Both the position numbers and the translations under genes were made by a program. Below the pieces are notes generated by a model. It had not been told where the DNA came from and did no database searches. It saw only the letters and a program-made list of their open reading frames with translations. Source: Streptomyces lasiicapitis (lineage in GTDB: Bacteria > Actinomycetota > Actinomycetes > Streptomycetales > Streptomycetaceae). From it: a DNA stretch of 64,000 nucleotides. Location of the stretch: NCBI RefSeq assembly GCF_014646335.1, contig NZ_BMNG01000005.1:1-64000 (forward strand), written 5' to 3'. Shown piece by piece: positions 9,162-16,712 of the stretch (position 1 is its first letter; the number at the start of each line of letters is the position of its first letter).

Positions 9162-9282
9162 CCCCGGCCGCCTCCGGCCCCGCCGCCCACCCCGCAAAAC
9201 CGGATTTCGTCTCCGGCCGCCGGTCCGCTAAAGTAATCGATGTCGCCGAGACCTGCGCAGCAGGCCGTCGGATCAACGACAT

Positions 9283-9356
9283 CGGGGTGTGGCGCAGCTT
9301 GGCAGCGCGCTTCGTTCGGGACGAAGAGGTCGTGGGTTCAAATCCCGCCACCCCGA
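9283..9356 (+). tRNA. tRNA-Pro(CGG)
   Basis: A 74-nt cloverleaf. The acceptor arm CGGGGTG pairs with CACCCCG (discriminator A at 9356), the anticodon arm is CTTCG/CGAAG with loop TTCGGGA giving anticodon CGG, and the T arm is GTGGG TTCAAAT CCCGC. CCA is not encoded. The gene is intact at the left end of the island; its 3' half is duplicated at 57322. Confidence 0.96.
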
Positions 9357-9364
9357 CAGCTGAA
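9315..9364 (+). repeat. attL core, 50-bp direct repeat
   Basis: Starts in the anticodon loop (TTCGGGACGAAGAGGTCG...) and runs 8 bases past the tRNA end to ...CCCCGACAGCTGAA. It is identical over 50 bp to 57322-57371. Direct repeats of a tRNA 3' half are the standard footprint of tyrosine-recombinase integration. Confidence 0.95.
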
Positions 9365-9372
9365 ACAGCAGG

Positions 9373-9408
9373 TCAGGCCCGGTACTGAGAGATCAGTACC
9401 GGGCCTGA
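9373..9408 (+). terminator. tRNA-Pro terminator hairpin
   Basis: Perfect 16-bp stem TCAGGCCCGGTACTGA / TCAGTACCGGGCCTGA with a GAGA loop, followed by TTTGCTTT. It lies just downstream of the tRNA inside the island boundary. Confidence 0.88.
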
Positions 9409-9426
9409 TTTGCTTTGTGGGCCCAT

Positions 9427-9448
9427 TTTGGGAGCCATTTGGGAGCCG
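9427..9448 (+). promoter_or_regulatory. Candidate integrase or excisionase arm sites, left end
   Basis: Tandem TTTGGGAGCCA and TTTGGGAGCCG, 62 bases inside the att core, followed by inverted GGCTCC and CGGCTCCCA at about 9461-9479. The same tandem motif (20 of 22 bases) occurs just inside the right end at 57196-57217, which is what paired recombinase arm-type sites would look like. Confidence 0.5.
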
Positions 9449-9629
9449 ACCTCGGGCAGCGGCTCCTGGACGGCTCCCACGAGTACTGCCAAGAAGGACT
9501 AGTGCCAGGGCAGAGATGAGCGTCCAGCCGACGTGGGCTTCCACCCCGCTTCAGACATCGTCGCCCTCCGGTTGTCAGTGGCAGTCTTTACCCTGAGACG
9601 TGCTTGGCCGCACATCTCCAGGAGCACCC

Positions 9630-10418
9630 GTGGACTACTTTTACAAGGACCTCGGCAACCTCAAGAGAGGTTCCACGGTCATCGTCACCCTGCGCAACCA
9701 AGCCAACGTCCAGGTGATGACACGCAGCGAGTACAGCAAATACAAGTCGGGGAAGAGCTACCGGTACCTGGGCGGTCGCGTCGCTCGCTCGCCTCACCAG
9801 ATCACCATCCCCAGTAACGGACAGTGGGTCGTGGCCATCGACCTTGGCGGCTATTCCGGCCGCATCTCTGCGTCTGTCCAAGTCCAGCCGCCTCCGCGGG
9901 GCTTCCTGCCCCCGGCCCGCGACCTGCAGGGCAGTCCAGCCCGCTCCGTCGCAGTCCATGAACCGGAGGAGCCCACTGGCGACGTGCTTGGTGGCCAGAC
10001 CTGGGACGTCTTCATCTCCCACGCGTCCGAGGACAAAGGAGCTGTTGCCCGCCCCCTTCGAGAAGCACTGACCAAGCTGGGCGTGACTGTCTGGCTCGAC
10101 GAAGCCCAGATGCGGATCGGCCACAGCCTCCGCCGCAAGATCGATGAAGGGATCAGGGCGAGCCGCTTCGGCATCGTCGTGCTCTCGGCCCCCTTCTTCG
10201 CCAAGGGTTGGACCAACCACGAACTCGACGGACTCGTCACCCGTAACGTGGCCGGGGAGCAATCACTCCTGCCGATCTGGCACAACTTGAGTGCAGATGG
10301 CGTCCGGCACTACAGCCCCTCCCTCGCAGACAAGGTGGCGATGAGCACCAGCGACTACTCCATCGAGGAGATCGCGCAGCAGATCGCTGACGTAGTGCAG
10401 GAGGAGAACGCCGCGTAG
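9630..10418 (+). CDS. DUF1883-like plus TIR domain protein
   Basis: A 262-aa two-domain protein. Residues 1-90 (VDYFYKDLGNLKRGSTV ... WVVAIDLGGYSGRI) resemble DUF1883, a domain often joined to TIR. The C-terminal TIR domain begins at WDVFISHASEDKG near 125, has the turn VWLDEAQMRIGHSL near 155-168, where the Glu or Asp may be catalytic, and ends with IGVVLS-like IVVLSAPFFAKGW. Bacterial TIR domains commonly cleave NAD+ in abortive defence or act in signalling; the role here is inferred. The GTG at 9630 is chosen because AGGAG at 9620-9624 sits 5 bases before it; a GTG at 9600 is in frame but lacks such a site. First gene inside attL. Confidence 0.8.
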   Translation: MDYFYKDLGNLKRGSTVIVTLRNQANVQVMTRSEYSKYKSGKSYRYLGGRVARSPHQITIPSNGQWVVAIDLGGYSGRISASVQVQPPPRGFLPPARDLQGSPARSVAVHEPEEPTGDVLGGQTWDVFISHASEDKGAVARPLREALTKLGVTVWLDEAQMRIGHSLRRKIDEGIRASRFGIVVLSAPFFAKGWTNHELDGLVTRNVAGEQSLLPIWHNLSADGVRHYSPSLADKVAMSTSDYSIEEIAQQIADVVQEENAA

Positions 10419-10510
10419 CTCCAGACCATCAGCACGCCGCTTCGGTGTGTACCGGTTCCAGCGAGTGGTGGGCTTGTGCCGGGGAGACCACAGACGGTAC
10501 GACGATCGAC

Positions 10511-12142
10511 ATGCACCGATGGTCTCCGTTGAATGACCGGCAGCTCGCACTCCTCGCCCGCATCGGGGACGGAGCCGACCCCGTCACATCGGACAGCCCC
10601 GAGTTCGCCATCACGGCCCGCGCGCTCAAGGACCGAGGCTTGATCACTATGCCTAGGAAGAGCGGAAAGTGGCGAGCGGAGATCACCGGCGCTGGACGCT
10701 TCTATCTGGAACACGGGCATCATCCAGACCGCCCCGAGCCAGCCCCACGCAAACCTCGTTCTACTGCACCTGGTGCCCAGGCACCGGCAGTCCCTCGCTC
10801 TCAGCAGGGCACCACTCCCCCTCCCGAGACGAAGTCGGCCTCGCAACCCCCACCCCCGCCAGGGGCAAACGTCGGGGCAGCACTGATCGCGCAAGTGCAG
10901 GAAGCCGGACGGTTCCTTAGGATTCCGGATCCCAGCGAGGCAGAACGGGCTCGGTACCGCAGAGCTTTCGACGCGGCGCGGCAGTGCGCTCCGGATGGGT
11001 ACCACCTGAAGTACAGCGGGCGGGCGAAAGGGGACTTCTTCCTCGGCCTGCTCCGGGTGACTGGTGAAGACGACACCGAGTGGAACCGGATCCGCCTGGC
11101 GCGCAGCCGTGTGATCACCGACGTCGACGACGTGCTCGCTGCGGTCACCAAAGACCACAGCACCTTCGAGATCTCCGAGGAGGTCCTGCCGAGGGTGCTC
11201 GCGCTGCTCCGGCTGCTCGCCGAGCAGGCTCTCGCGAGGTACGGCGAGATCGCGGTGTCCAAGAAGCGCAGGCAGCCGAGGCCGCTGCTCACCGTCCACG
11301 GCAGGACGTACGAGATCAGCTTCCGTGAGCGGCAGAAGCAAGTCCGGTATGTGCCCAAGCAACCGGGCCGACGTACGTATGACTGGCAGCGCGTGACTCC
11401 GGCGCAGAAGTTCGAGCCGTCCGGCGAACTGGAGCTGGTGGTCAGCGAGCACTCGGGCTACAGCTACAACTACGGCTAGAAGAAGGAGTGGGCCGATACC
11501 GCCAAGAAGCCGTTGGAGGATCAGATCGGCTCGATCTTCCGGGCGTTGAAGGCGCGAGCGGAGGAACAGGAGCAGGCTCGACTGGAAGGCGAGGCGGAGC
11601 AGCGACGACTGCGAGAGGAGCGGGAACGGCAGGAGGCGGAGCGCCGGCGTCTGGAAGCGGAACGGGAGGAGCGGACGCGGAAGGAGTGGCAGGCCGCCGT
11701 AAGCGCCGCTTCGGTCAAGGCGGTTCACGCGGTACGGACCGATCACTTCGGCACAGCTCTGGAGCGCTGGCGGGCCGCGGGCGAGATCCGGGAGTTCTGC
11801 GCCGCTCTTGACGAGTCCGCAGCCACGTCGGAGGACACCCTCGAAGCCGAGAGGTTGCGGGAGTGGTCGTCTTGGGGGAAGGCGGAGGCCGACCGGATCG
11901 ACCCCACCAGGAACAGCAAGGGCCTGGCCGCTCTCAACTTCCACGCGGAGCCGACGGGAGATCAGCTACGACCATTTCTCGACGGCTGGCATCCGCAACG
12001 ACCGGAGAAGGAGAAGAAGCCCGCCACGCAGCCAACGCCACCGGAACCAGATCCGGATCCGTGGCACGGCCTCATCGACGCACATCGGGATCAAGGCTGG
12101 AGATATGGACGCCAAGGTCGCGCTCAATGGTGGAGGCGATGA
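10511..12142 (+). pseudogene. Hypothetical gene split by an in-frame amber codon
   Basis: Two reading frames in the same phase are separated only by TAG at 11477-11479. The upstream part (322 aa from ATG 10511, or from GTG 10445) has a winged-helix-like start (MHRWSPLNDRQLALLARIGDG), a Pro-rich linker and ends SEHSGYSYNYG. The downstream part continues KKEWADTAKKPLEDQIGSIF and a long charged coiled coil (ARAEEQEQARLEGEAEQRRL...). Reading through the TAG gives one continuous protein of about 540 aa, and the text on both sides looks like one domain, so a nonsense mutation is more likely than two genes. If two genes, the second would need the TTG at 11513. Function unknown. Confidence 0.6.
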
Positions 12143-12914
12143 CACCGTGGCCGCGGTCGCGGAGGGCCTTGACCGCTTTCTCGACCAGCTCTCCGAGCCG
12201 GATGACCTCGGCACGTAGGGCAACCAACTCGTCGTAGCGGTCGGCCTTGTCCTGGCCGCACCACGCCCGGACGGTTCGTAGGACGGCGGCTTCCGCGTCC
12301 AGTTTTCGTTCGTCCCGCCGACTGTAGGAGTACCAGGAGGACTGGGCACGCTCCTGCTCAATGTCCTGTTGCTTGCGGTCCACCTCCGGAAGGATCTCGT
12401 CAGCGAGGCGGCCGGCCACGTGGCGGGCGATGCGCTCGGTGACCGGCCACCCGGCCAGGCACATGCCGTGGCGGTCCTCGTACACCATGGCGTCGCCACG
12501 GAGTTCGGCGGCGTCCATGCCGATGAGCGGCGCCGTCTCGTCGAGGCGGCTCAGCTCCAGAACCCCTGCGTCCGCCACCGTTCGGCGCAGGCGCAGCCTG
12601 TTCTTCGGGCGAACGAACCCGAGGATCATGCGGGCGGCCTCAAAATCCGTGCTGCCCCGGACGTGGCGGGATGCCTCGACCAGTGCCAACTCCGCCGCGT
12701 CATCCGCGCGGAACGTATCGACATCTGCCCACGGTGCCACGAGAGAGCCGGAACTAACCCACTCCTGCAGGCCAGCGGCATCACCTTCGAGAAACCGCAC
12801 GTGGACCCAGCCAGACCTGCCAGGGCCGCCCACGCGAACGACCTCCACCTGTCGAACTGCGCTACCCAGATCCTTCGGCCTCGCGCGGTATGCCCAGTGT
12901 TCGCCAATCTCCAT
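12072..12914 (-). CDS. Hypothetical protein, possible PT-independent accessory factor
   Basis: A 280-aa soluble protein starting MEIGEHWAYRARPKDLGS. The N-terminal 60 residues look like a small beta-rich domain with a WVHVRFLEGD segment. The rest is charged and helical, with YSYSRRDERKLDAEAA and a C-terminal AWCGQDKADRYDELVALRAEVIRLGELVEKA coiled-coil-like helix. No family recognised. Its 3' end overlaps the convergent split gene by 71 bases. ATG 12914 is preferred over the in-frame start at 12989 because similarity to a folded start begins there. Confidence 0.6.
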   Translation of the reverse strand: MEIGEHWAYRARPKDLGSAVRQVEVVRVGGPGRSGWVHVRFLEGDAAGLQEWVSSGSLVAPWADVDTFRADDAAELALVEASRHVRGSTDFEAARMILGFVRPKNRLRLRRTVADAGVLELSRLDETAPLIGMDAAELRGDAMVYEDRHGMCLAGWPVTERIARHVAGRLADEILPEVDRKQQDIEQERAQSSWYSYSRRDERKLDAEAAVLRTVRAWCGQDKADRYDELVALRAEVIRLGELVEKAVKALRDRGHGVIASTIERDLGVHISSLDPDVRR

Positions 12915-13037
12915 GTGCCTATTGAGCCAGGTCTGTTGGCCCCGCCACTGGGCATTCGCCCTAACTGCCAGAGCGAGCTGACCGCACAAGGTTGGCGCTG
13001 CTCCATCGAGGCATCAGTGCTACACAAGCACGCGTGA

Positions 13038-13225
13038 CTCCCGGCGTGCACACGGGAGTTCGCCGAGTACGCGCACCCGCGAGGTCGGGCTCATCGCCAG
13101 GCCGACGTCGAGCGCCATCTCCCACGGCTGGGCCAGGCCGAGCATGAGGAGCTTGCTCGTGCCGGAAGTGACGTGGGCGCAGCGCGCCGAGATGCCGGCG
13201 TGGCAGTTGGCGTCGGTGCTACTCC
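13038..13225 (-). pseudogene. Remnant of a second integrase C-terminus
   Basis: The minus strand encodes AGISARCAHVTSGTSKLLMLG and LAQPWEMALDVGLAMSPTS RVRVLGEL, which aligns with the last 65 residues of the intact integrase (SVSARYAHVTPGMRKRLMAG, LTEQWETALDARLAMYPTS). The catalytic Tyr is replaced by Cys and no upstream part remains. It is a decayed copy, less than 1 kb from the live gene's 3' end. Confidence 0.82.
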
Positions 13226-13669
13226 CGTCCATCATGGCGATGCTCATGGCCGAGTCCAGGCCGCAAACGCCCCTCATCGGCAGGCTGACCTTGGCCTCGG
13301 CGATGACGGAGGAAGCCGAACTGCCTGGTCATGCCGGTTGCGCGGCTTATCCCCAGGCATGTAGGGCGCGAAAGACGGGGACGTGCACGGGGCAGCGGTG
13401 TACGGCCGATGGCCGTAGCAGCGGGGTCGGGCCGATTCAAGCGGTCGCGAAAATCCGAGCTCGTGACGGCATCACGCGACTCATTCAAGAGCCCGAACTC
13501 GCAAACTCGCGAGAACTCGAATCGACTCCCCGCGCGGTGCAGTCTCCTCCGTGTCCGGGGGCGCCACCGGACACGACCAACGGACTTGCGTGGCTAACTC
13601 CCTGCCGGTCCATGGTCCCTTCACCCATTCACCGCGTGCTGCCGCACGCCCGAGAAACAAAGGTTTGCC
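13226..13669. other. Intergenic stretch without a recognisable gene
   Basis: About 440 bases between the integrase remnant and the small membrane gene. Short open frames exist on both strands but show no domain or ribosome-site support. It probably contains further decayed integrase-linked DNA and the promoter of the small gene. Confidence 0.5.
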
Positions 13670-13918
13670 ATGCCCACCACAAACGGCCACCCGGATGACC
13701 CGCAGCCGCACGGAACGCCGCCGACCGAGCCGCACACGCCGGACGAGACCCCCGCGGAGCGCCCGCGCTCACAGAACGCCCTCGCCTGGGTCACCGTCGG
13801 GCTGTCCGCAGTCTGCTGCACCGCCGGTGTGGTCCTCTCCCTGACCGGCCACGAGGGAGCAGGCATCGCCCTCATCGCCGCCGGATCCTTGGAACGAGGC
13901 GTTAGTACCCGGAAGTAG
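13670..13918 (+). CDS. Small membrane protein
   Basis: An 82-aa protein with a Pro/Thr/His-rich hydrophilic N-terminal half (residues 1-35) and two close hydrophobic stretches, ALAWVTVGLSAVCCTAGVVL (37-56) and EGAGIALIAAGSL. It is probably a small membrane or hairpin protein. AAAGG lies 6-7 bases before ATG 13670. Convergent with the integrase across a strong terminator. Small membrane proteins are frequent near actinobacterial integrase modules; the function is unknown. Confidence 0.6.
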   Translation: MPTTNGHPDDPQPHGTPPTEPHTPDETPAERPRSQNALAWVTVGLSAVCCTAGVVLSLTGHEGAGIALIAAGSLERGVSTRK

Positions 13919-13934
13919 AGCAGGGTCGTGACGC

Positions 13935-13977
13935 GGGCCTCTGCTGCCGGACTCACCCCGTCCGGCAGCAGAGGCCC
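13935..13977. terminator. Bidirectional hairpin between small gene and integrase
   Basis: Perfect 17-bp stem GGGCCTCTGCTGCCGGA / TCCGGCAGCAGAGGCCC with a 9-base loop, in the 67 bases between the convergent genes. Confidence 0.85.
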
Positions 13978-13985
13978 AACCGCGT

Positions 13986-15512
13986 CTAGGCAACGCCGTG
14001 GAGAGCGAGCCTGCGCGATTGCAGAAGCTCGTTGAGCACGCGCACCGGTGACGTGGGGTACATCGCCAGACGGGCGTCGAGCGCCGTCTCCCATTGCTCG
14101 GTCAGTCCGGCCATGAGGCGCTTGCGCATGCCAGGGGTGACGTGGGCATAGCGCGCCGAGACGGATCCGTCGATGTGGCCCATTCGTTCGTCCATGAGGA
14201 CCTTCTCGGTGCCGAGGTCCTCCATCACGGTCCGGTGGGTGTGACGCAAGCCGTGGGGCGTGAGGCCCTTGGCGATCGGGAGCCAGCAGGCGTCGGCCCG
14301 AGCGGTGGCGCCTCGTCCCCGGGCCGGGATGCCGGGCCACGGCTCGCCGAGGATCGGCACCGGGCGGGCCTCCTGGGGCGCCTTCTTCGGGTACCAGCCG
14401 GAGACCGCTGGGGTGAACAGCCAGGTGGCAAAGCCGTTTCGGCGCCAGTGAGCCGCGTGCTCGGTCGTCGTGCCGCCCCGTACGAACCCGAGGTCGGCGA
14501 TCGCCTGCTCGACGCGGACTCGAGTGTCCTCCCGCACGCGGTCGGGGTGGTTGAGGACGTTGGACACCGTGCCCGTGGAGACGTCGGCACGGCGTGCGAC
14601 GTCGACGAGCTTCGCACCCTGGTGGCCACCGGTACGGGCCGCCCCCTGGCCTCGGAAGACGTACGTCCTGCCGTGGCACGGGCAGGCCGTCGGCTTCGTA
14701 CGGGCGACGTGGTTGAAGACCAGGGCGGACAGCCAGTCCATCGCGTCGATGGTGCGGTAGCTGTCGTCCTTGGGCGGGCAGCGGACCAGCTCGCCGGTGT
14801 CCAGTTCGTACAGCTGCCACTCGACGCGGAACGCGCCAGGGCGCACGAACTCCGTCTCCAAGCCGACGATTTCGCCCCAGCGCTTGCCGGTGTAGCCCTT
14901 GAAGACCGTGGCGACGAACTCGTCGTCGCGGCCGGAGAGCAGGGAAGCCCGCTCGGCGGTCAGCAGGATGCCGAGCGCGTCGGTGACGACCTTCTCCGGG
15001 CCGCGGTCGCGGGAGCGGCCGGCGCGCTTGCCGCGCCCGCGTCGCCTGGCCGCCGGGTTGGACGTAATCAACCCCTCGTCGATCGCGTCCTCGAAGATCA
15101 GGTGGAGCGTCGAGCGCCAGGTCTTGACGCTGGAGGCCGCGTACGCGGCCCGCTCCTTCTTCTCCCACAGCTCGACGTCCGTGCGCAGGATGCCCGCGAG
15201 CGCCTTGTCCTCGAAGTCGGGGAGCAGGTGCTCCTCGATGTGACGCTTGTAGTTCTGCATCGTCGAGGCGGCCAGGTCCTGGGCGGCATACCAGCGGCTC
15301 GCGTACTCACCGAAGGTCTCCTGGCCCAGTGCCGGGTCGCGCCAGTCGCCGCGCCGGTACTTGTTCTCGGCCTCGCTCGCGGCACGCTGGGCCTCGCCCT
15401 TGGTGGCGAACTTAATCGCCTTGCCGTTGTCGTCGGCGACCGTGAGGTGCTTGCCGGGCGCGATCTTGTACCGGCCGCGCCAGTAGTTTCCGCGCTTCTC
15501 CGCGAAACCCAC
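13986..15512 (-). CDS. int: Tyrosine integrase with LacI-type HTH inserted in the catalytic domain
   Basis: A 508-aa site-specific recombinase for tRNA-Pro integration. An AP2-like arm-binding N-terminus (GNYWRGRYKIAPGKH), a SAM-like core-binding domain (residues 65-165) and a split catalytic domain are visible. Catalytic residues are Arg211 (GKRWGE), His420 and Arg423 (HGLRHTH), His446 (MGH) and Tyr455 (ARYAHV). Between them, residues about 299-347 form a LacI-family HTH (KLVDVARRADVSTGTVSNVL, then NHPDRVREDTRVRVEQAI, ADLGFVRGG). The insert keeps frame and lies between catalytic Arg211 and the HxxR box. The protein is longer than a typical 380-420-aa integrase by this insert and a Pro/Arg-rich loop (380-412). 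ATG 15512; excisionase-like gene 27 bases upstream, same strand. Confidence 0.92.
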   Translation of the reverse strand: MGFAEKRGNYWRGRYKIAPGKHLTVADDNGKAIKFATKGEAQRAASEAENKYRRGDWRDPALGQETFGEYASRWYAAQDLAASTMQNYKRHIEEHLLPDFEDKALAGILRTDVELWEKKERAAYAASSVKTWRSTLHLIFEDAIDEGLITSNPAARRRGRGKRAGRSRDRGPEKVVTDALGILLTAERASLLSGRDDEFVATVFKGYTGKRWGEIVGLETEFVRPGAFRVEWQLYELDTGELVRCPPKDDSYRTIDAMDWLSALVFNHVARTKPTACPCHGRTYVFRGQGAARTGGHQGAKLVDVARRADVSTGTVSNVLNHPDRVREDTRVRVEQAIADLGFVRGGTTTEHAAHWRRNGFATWLFTPAVSGWYPKKAPQEARPVPILGEPWPGIPARGRGATARADACWLPIAKGLTPHGLRHTHRTVMEDLGTEKVLMDERMGHIDGSVSARYAHVTPGMRKRLMAGLTEQWETALDARLAMYPTSPVRVLNELLQSRRLALHGVA

Positions 15513-15539
15513 GTATTCCTCCCCTTCCTGCGTCGTCGG

Positions 15540-15983
15540 CTAGGCGGCGGTCCCGAACTGGCTCTGGCGGGCTCGGCGTGGTGGCCGGGCGCGCAGGCGA
15601 GCCGTGGACGCGGCAGACGACGGAGAAGGCTGAGGTGAGGGGGACTTGGGCGCAGGCGGAGCTTCGGCTCGCTGCCGCGGAATGGCAGGGCGGGTCTCGT
15701 GCATGCGGATGATCTCCGCTAGGTGCTCGTCGGTGAAGCGGTAGGCACGGCCGACCCTCGTGAAGGGGATGAGCCGTCGGCGGGCGCGGTCCTTGACCCA
15801 CCAGGCGGAGCAGCCGAGTACGTCGGCGATCTCCTCGGGGACGTAGAGGCGCGACAGCGAGGAGCCGCCGTCGGGTCGGAGCGGAGCAGGCGTGGGCGCG
15901 GCGGGTATTGCGGCTTGGGGCAAGAGTGAGGGGTCCTTACGTAGACGGTGCTGTGGGGCATGAGTTGGAATGCCCGCGATCAC
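15540..15983 (-). CDS. xis: Excisionase-like HTH protein
   Basis: A 147-aa protein whose middle (RLYVPEEIADVLGCSAWWVKDRARRRLIPFTRVGRAYRFTDEHLAEIIR, about 45-93) is a MerR/excisionase-type winged helix, followed by a Pro/Ser/Ala-rich basic tail. Position directly upstream of int and co-directional supports a directionality factor that bends att DNA for excision. Its start ATG overlaps the XRE gene stop (ATGA at 15980-15983), so the order XRE-xis-int is one operon. The N-terminal 35 residues are Pro-rich and a later start is possible. Confidence 0.78.
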   Translation of the reverse strand: MIAGIPTHAPQHRLRKDPSLLPQAAIPAAPTPAPLRPDGGSSLSRLYVPEEIADVLGCSAWWVKDRARRRLIPFTRVGRAYRFTDEHLAEIIRMHETRPAIPRQRAEAPPAPKSPSPQPSPSSAASTARLRARPPRRARQSQFGTAA

Positions 15984-16237
15984 AGCGCGGTGTCGCCCTC
16001 CAGGAGGGCGAAGGGCGGGACGCGGAGGGCCTGGGCCAGGGCAGTGAGGTCGTCGATGTCGCAGCGACGGTGGGCGCGTTCGATACGGGAGAGCGCCGTG
16101 TTCGACATCGGGTGGCCAAGGGCGGTGATGCGGGCGGCGAGCTGGCGTTGGGAAAGCCCGCGCTCGGTGCGGAGCATTTCGATGGTGCGGGCGGTCCGGA
16201 TTCCTGCTGGACCGATTTCAAGGGGTCGGGCTGCCAT
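15980..16237 (-). CDS. XRE-family regulator of the integration operon
   Basis: An 85-aa Cro/CI-type HTH protein (MAARPLEIGPAGIRTARTIE, then MLRTERGLSQRQLAARITAL, GHPMSNTALSRIERAHRRCD). It is first in the XRE-xis-int operon and probably the repressor that controls excision and, from the divergent side, the rep/mob operon. ATG 16237 has no clear ribosome site and may be leaderless; the frame stays open to 16330. Operator-like repeats lie upstream (16261-16283 and 16455-16475). Confidence 0.72.
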   Translation of the reverse strand: MAARPLEIGPAGIRTARTIEMLRTERGLSQRQLAARITALGHPMSNTALSRIERAHRRCDIDDLTALAQALRVPPFALLEGDTAL

Positions 16238-16712
16238 GGGTTTTTTGTAGCTCGCCTTCTCCGGTTTCGCTAACCGGGGATCGTCTGCTATAAAGCACCG
16301 CCGCGATTCCCAAACCGGCAATTCGGGCATTCAGGGATCGGAGGTGGAATGCCCGATCCTGCTCTGACGTGCGGTGTTGTGTTGTAGCTTCCCCGGCAGC
16401 GAGCCGTCAACGGTTCGGCAATGTGATCCTACTGGCGCGGCCAATTGTGCCGACGATTTCGGCGACCGGGGATCGCGCCTTACTGTTTTGGCGGGGCACC
16501 GCCCGCCTCATTTCCAGCGGCATTTCTGCCGTGAGAGATGGGGATGGACTTATGCGGTGGGGTGTGGCTGTGTTGACGACACCCCCGAATACGCGGATGC
16601 CTGCAGCGCACGCCACGCCGTAGGTCCCAAACCGCCCCTCCCCTTCCCCCGACCGACGACGGTGAGCCCTGGCCCCAACCGCCCGGCCACCGAGTGAGGA
16701 CACCCACCTGCC
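16238..16712. promoter_or_regulatory. Divergent control region between XRE-xis-int and rep-mob
   Basis: About 475 bases, less GC-rich than the flanks, without a convincing gene. A dyad CCGGTTTCGCTAACCGG at 16261-16277 lies 24 bases before the XRE start. It is part of a 21-mer (16263-16283, ending AACCGGGGATCG) that recurs 17/21 at 16455-16475 (ending GACCGGGGATCG). These are candidate operators for the adjacent XRE protein. TATAAAG at about 16291 could belong to a promoter. Confidence 0.5.

Noticed and set aside
8079..9197. Upstream extension of the YqeY frame on the minus strand
   Set aside because: It runs through the metallophosphoesterase gene; the conserved YqeY text starts at ATG 8078.
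14094..15638. A 514-codon plus-strand frame over the integrase
   Set aside because: Shadow of the integrase, which carries all catalytic residues.
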